Shown: piece by piece, positions 44,886 to 56,047 of the stretch
Layout of the letters: the number at the start of each line of letters is the position of its first letter
Numbering within the stretch: the stretch's first letter is position 1
DNA from: Puccinellia tenuiflora
Lineage: Eukaryota > Streptophyta > Magnoliopsida > Poales > Poaceae
Direction of reading: 5' to 3'
Assembly: GCA_012064385.1 (NCBI GenBank)
Contig: QRDG01001371.1
Location: forward strand, 1-64,000
DNA: 64,000 nucleotides
Notes under the pieces: generated by a model
The model's input: only the letters and a program-made list of their open reading frames with translations
Told to the model about the DNA's origin: nothing
The model's database searches: none
Program-made: the position numbers and the translations under genes

Positions 44886-45045
44886 TGTTTCGGTAGGGAG
44901 ACGGCCGAAATGAACCATTCGGCCAGCAGGCGGCCGAAAGTGTGGGCCCCGCACTGCGGCCGTGCCAGGGCGTATGCACGTCGGCCAGGTGAAAGCCGAC
45001 ACCCGTGTTTCGGCTCCCAGTGAGCCGAAAGGATTGTTTCGGCCA
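44886..45045. promoter_or_regulatory. Right subterminal GGCCGAAA motif cluster of MULE 1
   Basis: TTTCGG/CCGAAA motifs occur at about 44888, 44902, 44919, 44931, 45008, 45023 and 45037 in both orientations, mirroring the left cluster. The stretch 44291-44885 between it and the transposase start has no supported gene. Confidence 0.5.
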
Positions 45046-45526
45046 GCCGTGGGCTGACGGCATAATATTTCTGTAATAAAATTATTCCGCGTATTCTTTT
45101 CCGAATTCTGATTAAAAAATAATATTAAAAAAAAAACTCCTTCGTCCTCTTCCCCACGATGGGATGCCACGCACACTAACTATCGACCATGGACCTCCTC
45201 CGCCGCTGACATAGGAGCTCCTCCGCCGCTGCATCTACCACCAGGGCAGGCCCCCTTGATTTCGGGTGCCCGGGGAGGCTGGTCCTCAGGGTCGGGCACC
45301 CTCATCCCGTCGCGACCAGCCGCCGCGGACGGCGGCGCGAAGCCGGGTCTCCCTCCTCCCAGCTGCTGGCCGTTCCGTCGCCGGTTGCTCCGCCCCTTCT
45401 AGTTCCCTCGTGTCGCCTGCCAGCCGGACTCGGACCAATTCCTGCACAAGTCCGGATCTTCCCTGGACTCGGATCTGTTTCTCCTATTCGAACTCGGACT
45501 GTGGCCTCCTCGGCTGGTGATTGATC

Positions 45527-45534
45527 TATATAAA
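45527..45534 (+). promoter_or_regulatory. TATA box of F-box gene B
   Basis: TATATAAA at the same offset from the ATG as in copy A. The proximal 450 bp of promoter are retained, but everything further upstream is now MULE 1. Confidence 0.65.
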
Positions 45535-45593
45535 GTATTTCGGCCTTCTGAGTTCCCCTCAGCTTTGCAGACAGACCCTGACCTGCTGCCCCC

Positions 45594-46991
45594 ATGGAGT
45601 TAAGTAGCCTCACCTCGATAATGAGCTTAGGGAGCCTAGCTCTAGAACGGACCAATTTGTGCTCCCTAAGCTTCAGAGTTTTTCAGAAGCTGCTCGGCTT
45701 CACCCCCCGTTCGCTGGAGAAATTCTGCAAAGATTATGTTCATCCACCATCGACCGAGACTATCGTGGGCACATTGCTGCCAGAGCTGCCTCAGGACGTC
45801 TTGATGGGTATCTTTGCCACCCTTGAGATCCCTGACCTTGTATATGCCGGCGCCGTCTGCCCCTCCTGGCGATCGGCGTATACCACCATACGAAGCCTTG
45901 GGCAGTATAAGCTAGCGCAGACGCCGTGCCTCCTCTATACCTCTGAATCTGCTGGTGATAGCGTTGCTTGCCTCTACAGCCTCACTGCGAAGAGATCGTA
46001 CAAGTTAACTCTTCCGGACCCACCTATCCGCACTAGGTGTTTGATCGGCTCCTCTCATGGCTGGCTCGTTACTGTTGATCAGAGGTCTGAGATGCATCTC
46101 CTCAATCCCATCACGTGTGAACAGATTGCTCTACCTTCAGTGATCACCCTCGAGCCGGTGAAGCCCATCTTCGACGAGTACGGTGCTCTTCACAAGTATG
46201 AGTTCTCACGCCACACTGGATTGCGTGGTTGTAACAAACCGTCCATCTTTGCTCTTGACAAGCTGCGGGACATACTCCACTATAAGGCTTTTGTGTTCCC
46301 TGATCCATCCACGGGAAGCTACATTGTGGTGCTCATCCACAATTCAAATTTACAGCTCTCTTTTGCAAGAGCAGGGGATGTTAAGTGGACCTGGCTGCCA
46401 CCAAACGAAGACTATAGTGATTGCATTTACAAGGATGGCCTGTTGTATGCTGTGTCTACATTGGGAGAACTTCACACCTTTGATCTTAGTGGCCCTGTGG
46501 TCGCAATGAAGGCAATTATCCGCATACCCAAGGAGGTTGAATGTCAGTACCCGTACATTGTTCAGGCTCCATGGGGTGGTCTGCTGTTCATTTCGAGAAT
46601 CTTCGAAGATTATGAAATCGAACCTGATCCAGGGGAATCTGTGTTTTGGAACACTACAGAGTTCAGAATATATGAAGTTGAAGCTGCTGGAAGTGAATTT
46701 AAGGAAATCAATTGCTTGCGTGACCATATTTTGTTTCTTGGGCATAATCAATCAATTTGTCTCAGTGTTGAAGAATACCCGTCTCTCAGGGCAAATCATG
46801 CCTACTTTACTGATGATAATTACTTGTGGACACTGGGATTTAAGAACAATCCTCGTGATATGGGAACTCTCAACCTGGATGATAACTCCAAGGACGAACT
46901 TGTGTCTCTGCAGCTTTGGTCCAACTTTCCAGCTCCTATTTGGATTACACCTGATCTTAGAAAGATGAACTTGGTTTCGCGGGAGGATTGA
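45594..46991 (+). CDS. F-box protein with DUF295 domain, copy B
   Basis: A single-exon frame of 465 codons, paralogue of 9192-10583. The F-box (residues about 62-100) and the first 158 residues are identical to copy A. After that roughly 35-40 residues differ, plus a two-residue insertion in the loop where A has SCRTRGYDIPS and B has SRHTGLRGCNKPS. No stop or frameshift. The charge and the aromatic pattern of several DUF295 loops change (for example HKN to NED, KHEY to EVEC), which could alter target choice. Expression may be affected because MULE 1 sits about 450 bp upstream. Confidence 0.9.
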   Translation: MELSSLTSIMSLGSLALERTNLCSLSFRVFQKLLGFTPRSLEKFCKDYVHPPSTETIVGTLLPELPQDVLMGIFATLEIPDLVYAGAVCPSWRSAYTTIRSLGQYKLAQTPCLLYTSESAGDSVACLYSLTAKRSYKLTLPDPPIRTRCLIGSSHGWLVTVDQRSEMHLLNPITCEQIALPSVITLEPVKPIFDEYGALHKYEFSRHTGLRGCNKPSIFALDKLRDILHYKAFVFPDPSTGSYIVVLIHNSNLQLSFARAGDVKWTWLPPNEDYSDCIYKDGLLYAVSTLGELHTFDLSGPVVAMKAIIRIPKEVECQYPYIVQAPWGGLLFISRIFEDYEIEPDPGESVFWNTTEFRIYEVEAAGSEFKEINCLRDHILFLGHNQSICLSVEEYPSLRANHAYFTDDNYLWTLGFKNNPRDMGTLNLDDNSKDELVSLQLWSNFPAPIWITPDLRKMNLVSRED

Positions 46992-47119
46992 AAAATGGTT
47001 CAGTGAGCTAGCACTTGGGTGATTTGCTAGGATATTGTTGTTCCTAGAGAAAGTCATGGACAAACTACTCATGTGACCATTTGGACCCCATCTGTACACA
47101 CTAGTTTCGACCCCAGTTG

Positions 47120-47125
47120 AATAAA
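47120..47125 (+). promoter_or_regulatory. Poly(A) signal candidate of F-box gene B
   Basis: AATAAA, 129 bp after the stop, conserved with copy A. Confidence 0.5.
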
Positions 47126-49190
47126 TAGTTGAGTATTTCCTTGTTTAATCATGTACTTCACACAGTTTAATGTGTCAATGGAGAACTTGAGGAATACTCA
47201 ATTTCTCCCTCTTTGTTCTTCCATTTTCTTTGGCGTGCATGTGTATTTCTCCTTTACAAGAAACAAATTCTCTTAACTTGGCTCTACATGGGAACACCCT
47301 GGTACATAAGCTTGAAAGTGTTCGTATTGTTCTTTCAATGCTCCTGTGTTCACATATGTGGAGTACATTATTAACAGAGGCTACATTGATGCAAGGGATG
47401 CAGGTAAGGGAAGCCTCCTTGCTTCATCAGCAGAGGCTGCATTGATATTTCTCACTCCTTCCTTGTTTTTTTGGGTTAGGAGGTTGTCAGCAGTGCGCCT
47501 GTGACGGAGATGCTCCAGGGGCTCAAAAGCTGTTCTCTTCTACGTGTCCGTGTACAAGAACATGTGATTTTCGGACAGAATGTAAAGGACTACAACAAGG
47601 TACTTAAATATAAATCCATGTCTATCCTCAGTGTATGCTATGAAAATTAAGGTTATTAGGACAAATGCATATTTCTTCGTAATCTAGTGATGAACTAATT
47701 GCCTTAGTTATATGGTGTGTCTTGATCCTCCCCTGAGGATCAAAGCTCATATCCCCTCTTTTTCTGTTTATTTAAATCCTTGCAAAATGTTTTTTTTTCC
47801 TTTGAGATTCATTGTAGAATGTTAATGTCATCATATCTTTGATTGTGCTAGGTTGGTTAGTTGTCATATTCACAAGTATTTCCTGTATAGTTCCCAGTAC
47901 GTAGTCATGCCTTTGGTCTTCTACATATGGTTGAAACATATGTCTATGTGAATGAGTTTTATTGCCAAGAGCAGGTTTGCTCCCTTCCAGAAGTTAATTG
48001 GTGTTGGTTTGCCTCTGATACACGAGGAATTGTGTGAATGGCGTAATCAAGATGTATACCGATGCTTGAGAATTTGAATTGTTGCTTGGAGATTTGATAC
48101 ATGATAACAAGATTAATGCAAGTACCATGCACACTCTACAGATTAAGGATCCTATTTTGCAATGTAGAGAATAGTTTCTGACAAAAAAATCAAATATGAA
48201 GTTCAGTATTATTTGCGTATTACGGTTGGAGATTTAGTTGTAGAAATCATCTTCTCCTCATGTCAATATTAATTTTAGTTTGTAATTTGACTGTAGCCAA
48301 TTTTTGCAATATGAGGACATAGTATGTCTTACAGTAATCGTGCATTTAATCATTAACAATTTTCTATTGTGCAGGGGCAGCAGGGCTGAGGATGCAAATA
48401 TCCAATTCTGTAGATGGATAAGGTTTACTCTTTTGTCATGTGCATTTACTAAGTTTTTTTTTTCCATCCTGAAATGTGTTCCCCATGTTTAATTAAGTTA
48501 CTGTTGTCGTATATCAAGGTTAACTTATTTTATATAACAATTCAGAACTTCTTGGCCGAATGATATTTCAATGCCTTTAGTTGTTTCAGAATTATAGATA
48601 TTTACCTTGGTATATCATAGAAGCTAAAGAATAGAGGTATACAATCAGTTCTACTTTAAATTGCTATAGTATTGTGTATTAGTTGATTGAAGGATTATTA
48701 CATTTAGCAATTGTAGTCTCTTTTCAACGTTAATCCTACAAGATATGGCTATAAAGTTATACCCCGGTTAATCCAGCCAGCATGGTAGCCATATGCATTG
48801 GTTGGAATAGGTGGCTTATGAGACCAGCGCCGTCTCCTGCAGCCTGCAGGCACCCCTCTTGGTGCTCAGCCTTGATCATGTTGTTTCTCTCAAAGAAAAA
48901 CAAAAAGCGATTCCCAGGCCTGGCATTAACCAGGAAGGTGGATCGTGGTGATGCATGTATATGCGATATTTAGAAAACTTAGTACATCGGCTCATCACTG
49001 AAACGGTTAGGACCCTGGTATACTTTTTGTGACATATTAAGTACTCCGCTGTAATAATCTGCTAAATTTGATTGCAAGGTCTTGTCGATTACTTTATTTT
49101 CTGTTTATGAATGTTGTGGCATCGTGGCCAGCTGATTACTCATCTAGATTATGTTTTCCTTTATGTAGACCGACTGACAAAAGATTTGGT
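47126..49190. other. Tract downstream of F-box B, no supported gene
   Basis: Collinear with copy A except for two B-only blocks. Block 47434-47631 contains an open stretch after TTAGGAG reading VVSSAPVTEMLQGLKSCSLL, then EHVIFGQNVKDYNK, and ending at an AAG|GTACTT donor-like site; it looks like an internal exon of an unidentified gene. Block 48520-49051 shows nothing recognisable. Confidence 0.45.
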
Positions 49191-49205
49191 TATTTCGTGC
49201 TCAGG

Positions 49206-52200
49206 TAATGGAGGCATACACTGTCAGAGATGGTATGCAGATGGCTCTTGATCGAGGTCTTCGTGATGTCGTGGTCGAGACTGATGCTCACCAAGTGGTG
49301 AACCTTTGAACGTTCTGAAGTGGCTGCGATGTTGCTCGAAATATGTGAGCTGACCGGGAATATGGACTCCTTTTGTTTGAACTAGTTGATTTGTTTTTTT
49401 TTTCGTATATATTTTTTTGCTGCAACAAAATCTTTGCTAAATTGTAATGTTCAAACATTTTTTTTTGTAATGAGCAGGTAGCATTTTTGTGAGCATTTTA
49501 TTTTTGTGTAACGTAGTTGCGATGATATGTGATGAAACGTATAATTTGAGTCTAAAATTTTAGAAAACATACTGTCTGATCATTTATCCAATTGATTCCC
49601 ATATTTAGAGAAAGTTCATTTAGGTTGTTTGAAAATGTTTACGAAATTGGAATGTTAATTTTAAGTTTATTATTAGAGAGAATGAACAATATGACCATTT
49701 AGCAAATAGAACTTTACATAATCACAGGACGGTACACTTTTTTTTTGCTGGTATAGTATATATTCGAAGAAGTGCATTTTTAAGGGATTTCGTTAAATTC
49801 AATCCATAATTGGAAGAATTATTTTTTTTTCGGAAATTTAGTGAGTGAAGCATTTTTTAAATTTATGTCCATAATTAGAGAGTTTGCATCTAAATTATCT
49901 CTAAATATCAAACTTCTTCGGAAAATGTAATAAGTTCGTATTTGTTGCATTCAAAATTTAGTTGAACTCAATATTCAAGTAGTGTGAACTCAACCCATTT
50001 CTTAGGCATACGTGCGGTGATTTTTTTTTTCAATATTTTTGTTCTGTTTTTCAGCAAATTTAAGCCAAATTGAAGTGTTCGAATATGTTTTTATTTTTAG
50101 TATGAGTAGACAACAATTTTCGGTGAGTTTCACCTTGTATTTGAAGTCTTTAGTTGCATTTTGTATTTTTTTCTTTAAATAGATTGTGTATGATATCGAA
50201 GTCTTTAGTGGTTTGAAATGTTTAAACATTTTTGTATTTTGAATTCAATATTTAGTTGGATTCAGAAAATCTATTCGATTTTGATTACAATTTTTCTGGG
50301 GAATGATTATTTGCATGGTGGCAAAAATTTGGCTAAATTAAAAAATGTCTGATTATATTTTGTATTTTAATATAAGTTTTTTTTCCTTTCCAGCACTCTC
50401 AAAATATTTTATGGAACGTCGGTGTATTGACTTAAATGTTGGTCAAATTGGAATTTGCAAACATGTTGTTTCTTTTGTATGTAATTTTCTAAATTTAAAC
50501 ATTTTTAAATTAGTCAACTTCATTTGTATGATGGATGGCCCTCACGATGATGGTTTGCTTTTCATTTTGAAGTTTTAGAAGCTAAATGGAAAGGTTGCAC
50601 CACATTTGTTTATAGCACTTATGTGTTACAGAGGACGATCGTGCGAAAGGATGGTAGCCAACATGTAAAACATATGAGATAAAACAGTACTCAAAATCAG
50701 TAGATAGATACTATTCTCTAGCTTATATCTATTTATTTTCATGTATTAGCTTCCGAATCCTGTAGAAGCAAGATATTACCCGTCGTTATGTTGTGTCACT
50801 AAGGAAAGCAAATGCACCATAGTGCAGGCAGGAGGGTAAATGTACTGACAATTCAACATGCATATTAGTGTACCATTGGAAAAGTAAGCTAGAAATGTGT
50901 TTTCATGATCAAATAAAAAACCAGAAACTAAAAACTCATCCTCTCTTGTATGGAATATCAGTATAACATCAGAAATTAAATTATCTATTTTAAGGTCATT
51001 GCAATAGAGAAGAAACTACTACTTCTGAATTTCAAAAAAGCAGGTATTGTATTATATACAGTTAAAGCTAGAGAAGTACATCAAATCCGAAGTAGTAGAA
51101 CAGAATTTACACATTGTGAAAGACTTATAGGTTTGCTCGTAACTCAACGCCATAAACATGTGGTATGGTTGCCTTGATTGTGATGTTTTCCTAAAAGAAA
51201 TATTTTAAGTGTTCATGTTTTAGTTTTGGATACAAATCATTAAAATTCGTAACACACACTTGGTTATAAGATGTAAAAGAGAGCCTCATAAGGTATAACT
51301 GAAGAAGCAACATTTTCCAATAGTGTAATTTAAAAATAAAGTGCATCGTAATTTCACATAATTATCCTTTTTTTAATGGATGACATAGATTGATAGTGGG
51401 TTGTATCATCAAGACTTACGTGCGTTGAAAGTTTAGAAATGTTCACGTTTGAAAGGTTCTTGGTTCTTAATATGTTCAATTTCAAGGGAAGTTTGCACAA
51501 TTAAGTTGTTCAAATTTGAAAATTGGAAAATTAGGAAGTTATGTATGTTTAACAAATTCATTTTAGAAGCAAGCTATAGCTAGAGCAAATGAATTTGCAT
51601 TTTTTTTCGGAAAATTTATCCAATCGAACTTTTGCTTTGAAATGTAGTGACTATTTTTTTTTCTTCTATGAACTGGTGGAATTTGTTATCATTTCATTTG
51701 GAAGTTTACCTAGAGCAAATGAAGTTGCATAATTTAAAAGTTGGAAAAGTTTTTGAATCAGGAAAAAAATTATACAAAAAAAAAACTGTAGTGACTACTG
51801 CGTGTTTTTTTTATTATTTATTTTTACAAATTCGTGGAATTTGGACTCATTTCATTTTGGAAATTTACCTAATCATTTTTTTTTACAAATTTATTTTAGA
51901 AGCAAGCCATAGTTAGAGTAAATGAATTTGTATTTTTTGTCAAAATATTTGTTTTCTTCGAAGATTCACCAATTTAAAATATGGGAACAAAAAAATTGCA
52001 AAAGTTTTTATTTTCTCCATGCAAGAATCTCTACAAAAGATACACCCTGTAATTAAAAAGTTGCAAAAGTTTTTGAATCAGGGAAAAAATTATACAAAAA
52101 AAAAATTGTAGTGACTATTGTGTGTGTGTGTGTGTGTTTTTTTTTCCAAATTCGTTGAATTTGAACTCATTTCATTTTGGAAATTACCTAATCATTTTTT

Positions 52201-53237
52201 TTCCAAATATACAAATTTGTGTAATTTGGATGCATTTCATTTTGGAAATTTGCCTAATCATTTTTTTTTTCATTTCATTTTGGAAATTTGACTATTGTGT
52301 GTGTGTTTTTTTTCTTTTTTTTTTTTTTTTTTACAAATTCGTGGAATTTGGACTCATTTCATTTTGGAAATTTGCCTAATAATTTTTTTTCGAATATAGT
52401 GATTATTTTTATTTTTGTATTTGAGTAAATTGAAAAGTTGCAAAAGTTTTTTGAATCAGGGAAAAATTATACAAAAAAAAAACGACGCAGCAGCCCCAGC
52501 AGTCAGCCCGGCCCAGCCAATCTGGCCAGCCCAGGCCCGCTGGGACGTCACGGTGACGTCACCAGCGGCCGGACCCTGCCGCGGCCGCACCGAGCACGCC
52601 GGCGTCGCACCACCGTGTGCTGGGACACGGGCGTGCGCGCGGCGGGCGCGCGTGGCCGCGGGGTGGCTGGAGGCGCCGTCGCCGCCACGTTTTGGTCGCC
52701 GGAGCATCGCCGGCGGCGTGCGCACGCGACGGAAGGCCGGCGTCCCGACCGCTGATCTGCGGCGAGGACGGAGACGACGCGGCGGCGGAGCTCCCCGCAT
52801 GCTCCGATTCGTGCGGGGAGGGGCGTGTCGGCGGCGCGACGCGTCGGCGGAGGCGGCGAGCTCCGGTCGCGCGGGAGAGAGAAGGGGAGGAGAGGGGAGG
52901 GGGGATTATGCGGGTTGTTTTGCAAAAACGTCCGTGTATTTTTCGTTATTCAGATTTAGGTCCCTCGTAGCGAGTTTTTGTGTACTGCGGGTTCTATTTT
53001 CGATCTTGTGAGGCCTTTTTTGCAAAAGCATCATCGACGCGTCCCTCAGGCCGTCGGATCGCTTGCGGACGGCCGGGATCGCTCGGGCACTGTCGCTACT
53101 GTAGCGCTACAGAAACCCTGTAGCTGTGAACAGCCCCCGAGCGCTCCTGAGGCTCAAATTCGTCCTGCTTTTATATATAGATAGATTTTGTACCTAGGGA
53201 GGCTAATGAGCTGGCTCATCTGTGCCAAGCAATGTAG
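49206..53237 (+). pseudogene. RNase H-like fragment, copy B, split by a Helitron
   Basis: 49206-49381 corresponds to the first part of 13103-13326 and 53186-53237 to the last part (the FVPREANELAH motif). It shares the TGA after VVNL with copy A and has an additional one-base insertion just after it (ACGTTCTGAAG against ACGTCTGAAG). The 3804-bp element 49382-53185 lies between the two parts. Confidence 0.7.
49382..53185 (-). mobile_element. Non-autonomous Helitron-like insertion
   Basis: Compared with the empty site in copy A (TTTGAATTTTGTACC at about 13269), the insertion is exactly 3804 bp with no target duplication. On the minus strand it begins TCTATCTATATATAAAAGC and ends CAAATCAACTAG, fitting 5' TC...CTRR 3' inserted between A and T. 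The 5' 700 bp (53185-52490) are GC-rich; the remainder is AT-rich with degenerate repeats of TTTCATTTTGGAAATTT and AAAAGTTGCAAAAGTTTTT. No Rep/helicase frame exists and I see no convincing 3' hairpin, so the class assignment rests on ends and target site. Confidence 0.72.
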
Positions 53238-53624
53238 TTCCGATAGGAAAAGATGCCTTTGGATAAACTATATCCCAACTTTCCTTGATGCTTGTATCAG
53301 GAAGGAGTGTGATCCTGGTTGATTTTAATATAAGCTTGTGAGTTCGAACACACAAAAAAGAAGGCCTAACTGTCTAATTTGTTTGCAAACTAATTTATGC
53401 TTGATCCCCAAGTGTTTTTGTAAATGCTGCCAAGCTGTTGTCCATACAACATATTCTGTTGCAAGACAGTAGAGTACGAGACACAATTTTGTCCTCAATT
53501 ACCAAAAAAAGAGAGCCAGCAATACGTTCCCACTTACACCAAAAAGGGAAACTATTCTACTCCAATGTCATTACTAAAATTTTGATCAAACGAGCATTGC
53601 ACGCTATACTTGCACGGTACCATC

Positions 53625-53724
53625 TCTGTTCTAGAATCAGAACCTCACAAACAGAGGATCCCTAACTACTCCATTCTGTTCTAGAATCAGAACCTCACAA
53701 ACAGAGGATCCCTAACTACTCCAT
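53625..53724. repeat. 50-bp tandem duplication
   Basis: TCTGTTCTAGAATCAGAACC starts at 53625 and again at 53675, with the following bases through CTCCAT also repeated. Copy A has a single diverged version. The second copy contains the stop codon of cysteine-rich gene B. Confidence 0.85.
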
Positions 53725-54165
53725 CCACCAGCCAGAAGGTAGCTCGTGACAGAAGTAGAAGTGCTGCAGCTGGTCACGGCCTGGTCGCACCCTCGCGCTG
53801 CACCCGGCCTCGTCACATGGAATGCCAGACTTACTATTGACATCAAGATGGTGAGCATTGCAATGAACGGGCATCTACAAGGGAGAAGAAAAATAACTCA
53901 TTAGCTCAAAGACGAGAGAGAGAGAGAGACTACAGTGAAAGTACATCTACGAATGAAGAGCTCATGAATCGAGAGAGGTTATAATATCAGTTGCAATTAA
54001 CGGAGTGCTCACATCACGTGTACGGACGAGAAAGTCCTGCGCCTTCTGAATCTCAAAGACGCAGAAGTGACACACGGTCGACTTCGCCGGACACTCGCTC
54101 ACCGCGCTGCAGTAGGTGACGTAGTTGTTGACGTCCCCCTCGGGCACGACAATGCCAACAACGGT
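53716..54165 (-). CDS. Small cysteine-rich protein, last two exons, copy B
   Basis: Exon 54165-54013 and exon 53874-53716, with the same acceptor and donor sites and phase as copy A, encode 103 residues. The Cys pattern is unchanged (YCSAVSECPAKSTVCHFC, VHCNAHH, GIPCDEAGCSARV, YFCHELPSGWW). The C-terminus is MEstop instead of LDRVstop because of a local rearrangement. Changes relative to A include K to A, K to E, G to I, R to K, H to P and K to Q, all keeping the frame open. Family unknown. Confidence 0.6.
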
Positions 54166-54702
54166 CTGAGCAGCATTGAAAGGAACAAGATTCTTATGTG
54201 GAACATCACCATTTGAAAGGTACCATAATCAGTGTATACAAGCAACAGCAAGAAACCCTTTTAGGAACCTATATGTGTGTACATCTTAACATGAGTTCCA
54301 TGTTAGGAAGAAAACAAAGGGTTTTGCCTTCTGACTTTAAACCAGCATGTTCAAGTTTGTTTGGTAAGGACTCTAGCAACAGCTGCAGCTGTATGTTAAT
54401 ATTGTTGTTTAGCCCGAAGACCAAACTTAGGATGCTACTTATTTGTTCCATCAAATTGAATTCTGAAGAAATGGTGCATTTTGCAGGTTAAAGATATTAG
54501 CTTAGAGTCAGGAGCATGAAAGTGAAGAAATGAAATGCATTATTTCAGTGATGGTCCTAATCCAGAGTATGAAGGTAATTCCGCCTTTCATGGAACTCAA
54601 CAGATTCCAAGCTAGGAAATCCACAAGTCTGAAGAACAGTTGAATCTGTCCAAGAAAATTTAACTGGACACTTGGAGTTACATCCAGATGTTTTCGATTT
54701 AG

Positions 54703-55065
54703 TTAATTCCAATCTATTGGTACTAAGACAATTCCAAAAGCATTGCAAGATTCCAAGCGAAATCGAGGGGAAAAGAAAAGTCGTACGAAAATGCGTCGCG
54801 GACGAGGCGCTGTGGGCGGGGAGGTGGCAGGACCAGGACGACGACGAAGCCGCCCATTGAACAATGAGACCCTGTGCCTTTGCCGCGGCGGCGGCGGCGG
54901 CGGCGCCTCCGCTCGCGGTCGCTCGCACGTCCCCCACGGATGCAGCAGGCGGTGGAGCCACTCAAGGACGACGACGCGGCTGAGGGAGAGCGCGCGCTGG
55001 AGGACGGCGAGCGCGCGCCGTACGGGAAGGACCGCAGCGTGCACGGCGCCGATGGCGTGAGCCAT
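54703..55065 (-). CDS. Hypothetical ORF in segment Q-B, possible 5' exon
   Basis: 120 residues starting MAHAIGAVHAAVLPVRRALA, then LSLSRVVVLEWLHRLLHPWG and an Arg/Pro-rich tail. Same position and strand relative to the cysteine-rich exons as in copy A. The tail diverges strongly from A (different ends), while the first 50 residues do not, so if real, the coding part ends at an upstream donor. Confidence 0.28.
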   Translation of the reverse strand: MAHAIGAVHAAVLPVRRALAVLQRALSLSRVVVLEWLHRLLHPWGTCERPRAEAPPPPPPRQRHRVSLFNGRLRRRPGPATSPPTAPRPRRIFVRLFFSPRFRLESCNAFGIVLVPIDWN

Positions 55066-55606
55066 CGCTCGCCAGAGAAGAGGCGGCCGCGCGCCAGTGC
55101 CTCCTCGCCATGGCTGCGGCCGCATGGGCGTTCCTCGCGTTCCTGGACCTGAGGGAGGGCAGCAGGCGCCGCAAAACACGGAGAGGGCGGAGGAGGAGGC
55201 CGTCGCCGAGCGCCACCGCGCACCAAAGCAGGTCGCGGAGGACGCGCTGGAGGCTCCCTCCCTGGTGCGCCGTCTCCACGGCTCTCTGACGCGTCCGTTG
55301 TGGCATCCTCGCCATTGCCGACCTTCCCCACTTCTTGGCCGGTCTTGAGGTTCTTAGATTCTTGGCCGAGCTTCTTGGGGTTCTTGGCTGCGGTTCTTGC
55401 TCTGCTTGAGTTGGCCGGCCTCGATTGAACAGCTAGAGACGATTTGGTTCAACTAGTGTTGGATGGGGACGGCGGTGGCAGTACTTGGCGACGGGGGAGG
55501 AGAAGGTTGACGGGGAGCGGCGAGGCTTCCGGCGGAAGGAAGTGGCGAGGAGGGGACGGGGGGAATCGAGAGAAGAAGGGGAGGGAACCACCGGCGAGTT
55601 CTATAT
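54960..55606. repeat. Segment Q, copy B, left part
   Basis: Homologous to Q-A from 15076 on, and to P. It is interrupted at 55606 by MULE 2 and continues at 63759. Confidence 0.75.
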
Positions 55607-56047
55607 GGGTGAATAGCTCCTGTGCGACGTTTTTCATCGCTATTGGATTTGAAGCGACGTTTTTCCTGGAAATAGCTCGCATGCGACGCTGTTTTGGTTG
55701 GAAATAGCTCAGGGCCACAATAGCCATATAACGGCCGTTAAGGAGACAGTTAGGTTAGATGAGACAGTTGATTAAAACATGATGGTCCTAATTAGTATCA
55801 GGTGCTAACCTAGACAAACCAACCGCTTTCCGACCCAGCGCGCGCGTGACCTTCTCTGGCGGCGGCGGCGGCGGAGCTCACCTTTCCTTCTCGACGGCGA
55901 TGGTAGCGGAACTTTTTCAGAGGGCGGCGGCGCTTTCGTTCTACGGCGGACGTGGTGAGTGCCATTCGAAACCCTAATTCCTCTCCCATCATTCTCACAT
56001 TAGATCTGAGGGCGCCCTTTTGAGCGTAGATTGTGGACGGCGGCTAG

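Larger units (their letters stand above)
38289..45140. mobile_element. MULE 1: Mutator-like element carrying GRF, PMD and transposase genes
   Basis: The element has terminal inverted repeats of about 75 bp (38289-38362 and 45061-45140). Both contain TTTTTTAATATTATT and AATCAGAATTC. It interrupts the copy A/B collinear flank. Inside are a GRF zinc-finger gene on plus, a PMD gene on minus in tail-to-tail orientation, and a MuDR-type transposase on minus. Between TIRs and genes lie subterminal GGCCGAAA palindromes. No 9-bp target duplication is visible (left CCCAAGTA, right TTCGTCCTC), so a flank may have been lost. Transposase and PMD frames carry stops, so it is probably no longer autonomous. 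Confidence 0.85.

Noticed and set aside
52415..53011. 198-codon plus ORF in the Helitron
   Set aside because: Lies in the GC-rich 5' block, Arg/Ala-rich in several frames at once, and runs through the insertion's non-coding end.
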